DNA from: Schistocephalus solidus
Lineage: Eukaryota > Platyhelminthes > Cestoda > Diphyllobothriidea > Diphyllobothriidae
Assembly (NCBI GenBank): GCA_017591395.1
Contig: WEDG01004955.1
Coordinates: forward strand, 1-64,000
Length of the DNA stretch: 64,000 bases
Reading direction: 5' to 3'
Of this stretch, positions 57,485-64,000 are shown in pieces. The first letter of the stretch is position 1. Every line of letters begins with the position of its first letter. The position numbers were made by a program, and so were the translations under genes. The notes below the pieces were generated by a model. It searched no databases, was not told where the DNA came from, and worked only from the letters and a program-made list of their open reading frames with translations.

Positions 57485-58030
57485 CTATTCCGCTTGTTGC
57501 AACCCTAGGAAGGGTAGTATTATGAACACGTCGTTCTTTCCTACAGTTAAGGTGATAGACTTTGAGGTGTGCTCTCCAATATTTCGGAGAATGAATTTTT
57601 CTGAGTATCCGTTTTCATGGAGTGTGCCCTGCAGCTGCTGGAGCTCTGCTTCGACCGTTTCAAGGGAGCAGATGCGTTGCATCCTGGCTGCCAGTCCTTG
57701 GACTAAATTTCGCGTTATATACACAGGGAATAAAATTGTGAAAATCAATATATGGTTCCATCCCGGTTTTCTTTAGTAATACCATACGTTCGATAGATCC
57801 ATCTTCTTGCCTTTGTAGAAGGACGTCAAGGAATGCAATTTCGTTATCCACCTCAGACTCTGCAGAAACGTTGAGCGAGGGGTGCACACTGTTAAACTTC
57901 CAGACCAGGGCGTCGGTGTCTGTGTTATGATCCGTCAGGCTGAAGCTGTAGTCCACGTACCGACCATAAAAGTCGAGTTCATTGTGGGTGTCCTTAAGAC
58001 TAATTTTCTCGATTTTGCCCATGAATTCTG
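57485..58030 (-). pseudogene. PLE reverse transcriptase C-terminal part (in LINE C)
   Basis: Frame 58022-57660: MGKIEKISLKDTHNELDFYG then RYVDYSFSLTDHNTDTDAL (YVDD with the second aspartate changed to tyrosine), VDNEIAFLDVLLQRQEDGSI. A frameshift near 57715 leads into 57748-57485: YITRNLVQGLAARMQRICSL, LHENGYSEKFILRNI, ending FLGLQQAE. Truncated just before the catalytic motif. Confidence 0.8.
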
Positions 58031-58039
58031 TTTTGTTGA

Positions 58040-60010
58040 ATATGCCCGTTCAACATCTCCATTATAGCAACGAACTGGTCAACCGGCTAGCCAACCTCCC
58101 AATCACCGATGAGGACGCCTCCGTGGAGAAACGCTGGTGCCAACTGAGGTACACGGTCTAATCCACGGCCCTGGATGTCCTGGGCCGTGAACGTCATTGA
58201 CGCCCGGAAGGGTTCAATGACAACGACGCAGCAACCTATGCTCTGCTTGCCAAGAAGAACATGTCACCGCCTTGTACAGCAACGGCTGCGGGAGATGCAG
58301 GACGCCTGGATGGCTCACAAGGCCAAAATGATCCAAGGGTACGTGGACCGCAACGAATGAAAGAACTTCTTCACCGTTATAAGGCTATCCACGTACCTTG
58401 CACCAAAGGAGCCGCCCCTCCTCTCAGTGCTGACAGAACTATTTTGCTCACTGAGAAGGCGCAAATTCTGAAGCGATGTGCAGAACATTTCCAAAGCGTC
58501 CTCAATCAGCCCTCCACCATCTCTGACGCCGCCATCGATCGTCTGCCTGAAATGGAAATCAACGTTGACCTTGATCTCCCGCCCTCTCTCCAAGAAACCA
58601 TCAGAGCCGTGCAGCAACTCTCCAGCGGGAAAGCACCTGGTTCGGACGCGATCCCTGCCGAGATTTAAAAGCATGGTGGAACCCAACTGATGAACAGACT
58701 CACAGTGCATTTCCAGGAGATTTGGCACCAAGGGCAACTCCCTCGGGATTTCAAAGACGCAACCATTGTCCACCTGTACAAGAAGAAATGGAGCCGCCAA
58801 CTCTGCGACAACCACCGAGGAATCTCGCTGCTGATCATCGCCGGATAAATCTTCGCCCGCATTCTCCTCAATCGCCTGAACGCTCACCTGGAACAAGTTC
58901 TGCTCCCGTAAAGCCAATGTGGCTTCCGACGACACCGAGGAGCAATCGACATGATCTTCGCCGCTCACCAGCTGCAAGAGAAGTGCCTGGAGATGCGCAC
59001 TAACCTCTTCACTACCTTCGTGGATCTGACGAAAGCCTTTGACACACTAAATCACGATGGGGTCTAGAAAATCATGCAGAAATACGGCTGTCATGAACGG
59101 TTCACGCATATGGTGCGTCAGTTTCCCGACGGGATGATGGTGCACGTTATCAACAACGGGACAGTATCCGAAGCAATCGCAGCGACCAACGGAGTGAAGC
59201 ATGGCTGCGTCCTTGTGCCTACCCGATTCAGTCTCATGTTCTTTACCATGCTAACGGATGCCTACCGTGAGGAACACCACGTGATCCGCATCGCCTACCG
59301 AATGGACGGCCGACCCCTTAATCAAAGACGGATGCACGTTCGTTAGCATGGTAGAGAACATGAGACTGAAGAGGGTAGGCACAACGACGCAGCCGTGCTT
59401 CACTCCGTTGGTCACTGCGAATGCTTCGGATACAGCGTACTTCAATGTCAATGGCGCCCAACTGAAATTTGTGGATACCTTCACGTACCTGGGCAGCGAT
59501 TTCTCACGCAGCACCAAAGATGACAATGAGGTCGCCCATCGGATCGCCAAAGCCAGCCAAGCCTTTGGACGCATGCAGAACGTGATCTGGAATCAACATG
59601 TTTTCCACCTCAGCACCAAACTCAAGATGTACAAAGTTGTCGTATTGCCAACGCTACTGTATGGAGCGGAGACGTGGCGATCTACCAAAAGCAGACGCGG
59701 AAGCTCAACCATTTCCACCTCGGCTAGCGCAGCAGAATTCTAAATCTGAATTGGTAAGTCAGGATCCCGGACACAGAAGTGTTGTAACGAACAGGCCTTC
59801 TCAGCATTTACGCTCAGCTGAAGCAACTGCAACTGCGCTGGAGCGGGCACTTGTGAGGGTAAAAGACGAACGACTACCCAAACGACTCTTCTTTGGAGAT
59901 GTCACCACGCGTTCTCGTGAAAAAGGTGGTCAAGCACGACGCTACAAGGACACTCTGAAGACCTCCCTGAAGCAACCGCAGATCGACCCGGCCACCTGAG
60001 AGGACCTCGT
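58040..60010 (+). pseudogene. LINE C reverse transcriptase, FADD lost
   Basis: After the PLE: NELVNRLANLPITDEDASVE, EKAQILKRCAEHFQSVLNQ, SSGKAPGSDAIPAEI. Then, in other frames, [62 protein letters not shown]. Between 59340 and 59432 an inverted copy of 59163-59257 stands where the FADD block should be. Coding then resumes at [20 protein letters not shown] and [20 protein letters not shown]. Stops and frameshifts are frequent. Without FADD this copy cannot encode an active enzyme. Confidence 0.8.
59163..59432. repeat. local inverted duplication in LINE C
   Basis: Arms of about 95 bp (59163-59257 and 59340-59432) are inverted complements with roughly seven differences, and an ~80-bp spacer between them. 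The right arm replaces RT sequence rather than being added to it. Confidence 0.85.
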
Positions 60011-60099
60011 CCGGAACTGTCCGGCCTAGAGTATGACAGTGAAGACAGGGGCATCCATCTACGCAGCCAACCGGATCACCATCGCCAAGGTCAAAAGAG

Positions 60100-60897
60100 T
60101 GGCAGGAAAATCACCAGCGCCCCGGACCAACACTGCCAATGCCCAGGCCCTGCCAACATGCCCACGCTGTCAACGCACCTTTCGTGCGTGAATCGGCCTG
60201 GTGAAATATCTTCGGACGCAATTCACTAACAATCATACAATTCCAACTTCTACGTAAAATTCTGCCAACCCTCCTTAAGACTTCCACACAATCACCCCTG
60301 GCAGCAATTTTTTACTCCCACCATCGTAGAGACCATATCCCAATACTCATCATTTGTTACCCCCACCACCGCTGCCGCCGCCACCACCACCGCCACCAGC
60401 GATGGGAACTCTCTGTTATACTGTCCTCATTGCGATCGCACAATCAACTCCCTGCATCGGCCTGGTCGGTGAATTTCTAATTCATCATACAGAGACTCCA
60501 CTGCCTTCACCGCCCTCGCGCATTCACTCATCGCATGGGCCTATTCGGTCACATGTGCAGCCATGACAGCGAATTCACCACAATGCCAACAATACCTATA
60601 CCCCATGCACACCCTCCACTCCTGCCATTCATACAGCCATTGTCACCCCCACTACCACGAATGAGATCTCCCCAGCCTCTCCCGATTTATGCTGCACCCA
60701 CTGCGCCCACAAATTCAAACTCACGCATCGGCCTGGTCGGTCACCTGCGAATCCATCGCATGGAGGCTGGTGAACCAGTGCCTGGGGCTCCGACATACAG
60801 TCGACGCGCCTGCCTCCACTTTCCTCACTGCTCCCGTACCTTTACACACCACATGGACAAAGTAGGACACATGTGCTTCCACGGCAATCTGTGGTAA
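60100..60897 (+). pseudogene. LINE C finger region
   Basis: Reads CPRCQRTFRA*IGLVKYLRT, then Thr/Ala-rich linker, CPHCDRTI with a frameshift, [40 protein letters not shown] and FPHCSRTFTHHMDKVGHMC, with the stop at 60895-60897. Up to five finger modules are traceable, most missing one zinc ligand. Confidence 0.7.
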
Positions 60898-60954
60898 ACC
60901 ACCAGAGGCTCAGCCCACACTACCTACACCAATACAAAGACCACACCCTCGCCA

Positions 60955-61690
60955 TCATCATGTACCTGAAAATATAAAGGTCGCCTAGAAACCGTGACTT
61001 GAAAGGCTGCCAATCTGACGTTAACACCAGTTTACGCTGTCGGCCAAGTGTATGAGATCTGTGTATCGAGTGGACTGAAATTCAAACGGAGATGGCTCCT
61101 TGATATCCCCTGATTTAGTGAATTTTGGTGTGTGCGTTAGGGGGGCCAGGTCACTCCCACATAAGACAACTGTCTGGCTCAGATGGTATTCTGATTGTGT
61201 GGATGGGGGAGAGAGTGAGGTCGAGAGCTCAGCGTATTTTGGTCACTATAAACAATCTGACGCGCTTGAAGCTACCACGGTGAACTTAAAGCCGTAGCTT
61301 GTAGGGTTGCCAACTGACGAGAACACTCGGACTGTGTGGTCAGCCCAATGTATGTTTTGTGTGAAGTGGCTGACTGGCAGACTAAGAGCCAGACTGCAAT
61401 GGCTCCTTTTTAATGTGGCTTTTATGGCACTCCCACTCCATGGGATCCGAGTCAGGTGTGGTGGTAGGCCAAGGGGCGATGCCGGCCACGCCAGTCACCT
61501 GCCCCCTCTCCAATCTCCGGCCTTCAGGACTCTGACATGACACCAGGCTCAGGTGGAGGAGGAGGAGAGAGTGCGGGTAGCTGCAGCGCAAGGCTACTAT
61601 CACTTTAAACTAAACCACGCGCAAGCCACCGTCCCTGCACCAACCTTCCCTGGAGCCTACGGTTGACAGCGTCAGTCTACAAGTGTCGAA
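60955..61690 (+). other. LINE C 3' UTR
   Basis: Begins catcatgtacctgaaaatat right after the finger stop codon, in the same order as LINE A. The paired halves (61000-61120 and 61300-61420) repeat the tail motif once each. Confidence 0.7.
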
Positions 61691-61704
61691 CAGTTGTGTG
61701 TGTG

Positions 61705-62140
61705 CCGCCTAAACCGGTCGCGTGCTTTATGCGCTGGACCAACAAAAGGGGCCTAATCAGGGTGCGGCAGGCGTTATTATTCTGGAATAAAGTCAAAAAA
61801 AACATGCCGAACATAGGGAATGCGCGTGGCAAACATGGTCACTTCTAGGTGCCGGCTCCTGCCGCACCACCCACCGGTTCCATAAATGGCACCGGTGGGA
61901 TATGATTCACCTGTGCCCGACCCCGCCTCCAGTCTTCTTGACTTTGTCTTGACACCGGTCACAGGTGGATAAGTAAAAAGATAAAGAGTGCAGTAAATAT
62001 CTTGAAAGTCTACTATCCCCAAAAACCGCTTTACGCACTAGTCAGCCTTCCTGTACCAGCCTTTTCTGGAGCATCCTTTACACCTCGTCGGACTTCAACG
62101 TTCGCACTGACGTGTGTGTGGCCTGTTGTTGATGTTTAGT
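61705..62140 (+). mobile_element. variant LINE 3' tail
   Basis: Shares tttatgcgctggaccaac, gcgttattattctggaat and the last tail module with 53985-54395. It starts directly after the LINE C tail, so the two are arranged head to tail. Confidence 0.55.
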
Positions 62141-62149
62141 CAGACTCAT

Positions 62150-64000
62150 CGTTCACATGCCGCCTGCATGGCGGAGGAAGTGGGAGCATGGATCATATTG
62201 GGGAGGGAGGGATTCGTACGTCAAATAAATGGAATGCGTTTGACTATTGTCAGGGTGTAGGGGCGGCGTGCTTGGAGTCGGCCAGGGAAGACTGGATGGG
62301 TGTGTCAACGTCTTTTTACAGCAAAGTGCTAGGATAACTAACCGAATCACCTTGGCCTCAGCTGTTGCGAGCACCCGTTTACGTAGGCCTTAAGGGGAGT
62401 GTGCTGGTGCCCGATAGATCATTTGATGTTTTTTGGCCTCAACCTGGTGGTTCTTCTCAATTAAAAGTGCGAGGGTTTGAACTCAAAATTGGTCAAATTT
62501 CACCTGTACCTAGCCAGGCAGGTATGTGTTTATGTCCTGTCTTATCCAGACCAATTCGGCCAATGTATCCTGCCCCACAGGAGCAGGTAAGTGATTAAAT
62601 ACACATCGATATGGCCTGCACGGGTAGTTGGTCTTTACCCCCCTCCCCCAACCGCACGAAGGGAAACTTTGCGAAGAATAGGCGCCATTTTGCAACCGAG
62701 AAAGCACTAGAAATAGTCATCCTTTGACGTCGTCTTACTTATTTGCTTGCTGTGTGTCCTAGGAAAGGCAGTCTTATAAATAAGTCTTTCTTTTGTGCAG
62801 TGGCAATGGCTGGCTTTGTGGTACGCTGCTTAATATTCCGGAGGATTAATCTCTCTGGACATCTGTTTTCACGGAATATATTCTTTAGCTACTTGAGCCC
62901 TGCGTCAGCCGTTTCAGGAAAGAAGATGCGTTGCACTCTGGTCGCCAATCCCTGGACTAACTTTCGTTTTAGATTACGGGGAACACAAACGGTGAAAAAT
63001 TAAGGTATTGTCATGCCTATGTTTTCTGTCGGAACATATTACGTTTGCTTGACCCATTTTTTGTCTCTAAATAAGAACATTGAGAAACGCGATTTCGTTG
63101 TTTGCCTCAATCTCTGCAGAAAATATGATTGCGGAGTTTGCCTTGTTAAACGTTTGAAACAGCCCATAGATCTCAATGATACTGCTTGTCAGGCAAATGA
63201 TACCCTATACTTAACGAGCATAGAAATGAAGTTCATTGATATTATACTTGTGTCATGTTTGCTTGACCTTACCCATGAGGACGTTTGTTAAAAATGATTC
63301 GAGTTGTGGGCACATTGCCACGCAGTCTATTTATCTGCAGAGTTGATCGTCACAGAGAAACTGGACGTTTTGTGAGCATTGCGTCAGTAATGATTTTAAT
63401 GTTTCCACTGTCAGGTCTGGTAGTTTGTTTCCCGTATAAAGTAACATAGGTAGTTTATGGTTTCTACTACGGGCACGTTGGTAAACAGTGAGGATAGATC
63501 TAAGGACAGCATCTTCAGTCCACCCAAGTTAGTATTCTTTGTGGCTTCAGCAAATTCAAAGGTGCCTTTTAAACTTCGCGGATACATACAACTTTGCCTC
63601 GGCTTTAACTTCACACCCAGTTACTTTGCAATGGCATGATAGAGTGAATTTTCGTATCCAGGATTGAACAAACTGGTAGCCCTTGTTTATGGATTTTTAG
63701 AAAACCGTACACTCTGGGTATCATCGTTCTCATAGGTCTTAGTCCTTGAAACTCTTGGACAGACAAAAGCCCTTATTTGTGAAGACCTTTGAGAACTTTT
63801 GTCAACTGATCTTCAAGGGTTTCGGTCCGATTCCGGTCTTTCTCCGATTTTTAGAACTTTGTGCGATGCGATAAGATGTCCTCTGTTTCCATCACATACT
63901 CCTTCCTATCCATCAATACTACTCCTGAGTTTTTGTCCAGTTTGTTAAGCAATATGTTTTCATGTTGGCGAATCTCTCTGAGAGTACCCTGGACCCTCCT
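62150..64000 (-). pseudogene. PLE reverse transcriptase and endonuclease, runs off the window
   Basis: Minus strand from 64000: RT fingers LLNKLDKNSGVVLMDRKEYV, VYGFLKIHKQGLPVCSILD, motif A LSLDLSSLFTNVPVVETINY. The catalytic motif near 63235 is destroyed (FYAR*V*GII). Then EANNEIAFLNVL, LVQGLATRVQRIFFPE, CPERLILRNIKQRT, FLGHTASK, and the endonuclease SLTCSCGAGYIGRIGLDKTG with an intact YIG, IPAWLGTGEI, APAHSP*GLRKRVLATAEAK, ending in 62374-62153 (LALCCKKTLTHPSSLPWP). Many stops and frameshifts. It is the longest copy of the family also found in LINE C and keeps the YIG that copy lost. The N-terminal domain would lie beyond the right edge. Confidence 0.8.

Larger units (their letters stand above)
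56670..58035 (-). mobile_element. PLE inserted in LINE C
   Basis: Minus-strand PLE, 5'-truncated in the palm. Left of it LINE C ends in ccaggtaagttaaataccg; right of it LINE C resumes ttgttgaatatgcccg, and joining them restores the sequence order of LINE A at 19440-19470. A few shared bases (gttt) at both junctions may be a short target duplication or microhomology. The 3' end (56690-56765) carries gatgatgacttacgaataaacg, a weak hammerhead remnant. Confidence 0.75.
55115..61690 (+). mobile_element. LINE C, split by a PLE
   Basis: Third member of the LINE family: leader 55115-55890, endonuclease 55900-56665, PLE insertion 56670-58035, reverse transcriptase 58040-60010, finger region 60100-60897, 3' UTR 60955-61690. 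The leader matches LINE B from caggtagtatttggtc onward. A CT-rich stretch at 55355-55510 is not present in the LINE B leader. Confidence 0.8.

Overview
This is animal nuclear DNA made mostly of retrotransposon relics, with the 3' end of one recognisable host gene. There are no operons, ribosome-binding sites, rRNA genes or CRISPR arrays. Several clues point to a flatworm, most probably a diphyllobothriid tapeworm (Spirometra, Dibothriocephalus or Schistocephalus type): abundant Penelope-like elements (PLEs) with GIY-YIG endonucleases, LINEs whose C-terminus carries C2H2-type fingers of the form [18 protein letters not shown], and long AT-rich introns. The species assignment is inference.

Layout. 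1-6.2 kb: decayed PLE endonuclease pieces, a 282-bp (GA)n tract and LINE 3' tails. 6.8-7.3 kb: a degenerate tandem ubiquitin-like coding stretch. 7.9-14.3 kb: a dense PLE cluster. It includes six tandem copies of a 162-163 bp unit, each carrying a hammerhead-ribozyme core, and a PLE subfamily whose copies have lost the endonuclease at one shared junction. 14.3-25.8 kb: nested LINE tails and two head-to-head LINEs (A on the minus strand, B on the plus strand). 25.9-29.8 kb: a GC-rich patch, then a PLE endonuclease gene flanked by nearly identical 251-bp inverted repeats embedded in (TA)n, then a second inverted pair of PLE fragments.

30.2-50 kb holds the last three exons (minus strand) of a small-conductance calcium-activated potassium channel (SK/KCNN family). 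Their splice sites and reading phase agree, and the intron between the first two is 18.2 kb. This intron and the sequence to 52.8 kb are AT-rich and comparatively poor in repeats, with scattered old PLE, LINE-tail and tRNA-SINE relics. 52.8-64 kb returns to transposons: one PLE, LINE tails, a third LINE (C) split by a PLE, and another PLE running off the right edge.

How the parts relate. All three LINEs are followed, in the same orientation, by the same ~0.7-0.85 kb sequence, so the many solitary copies of that sequence are best read as 5'-truncated LINE insertions. PLE terminal repeats recur with hammerhead-like cores at the 3' side of the coding fragments, as known for this class. Almost every transposon reading frame is broken. 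The clearest intact one is the GIY-YIG endonuclease at about 27.3-27.8 kb.
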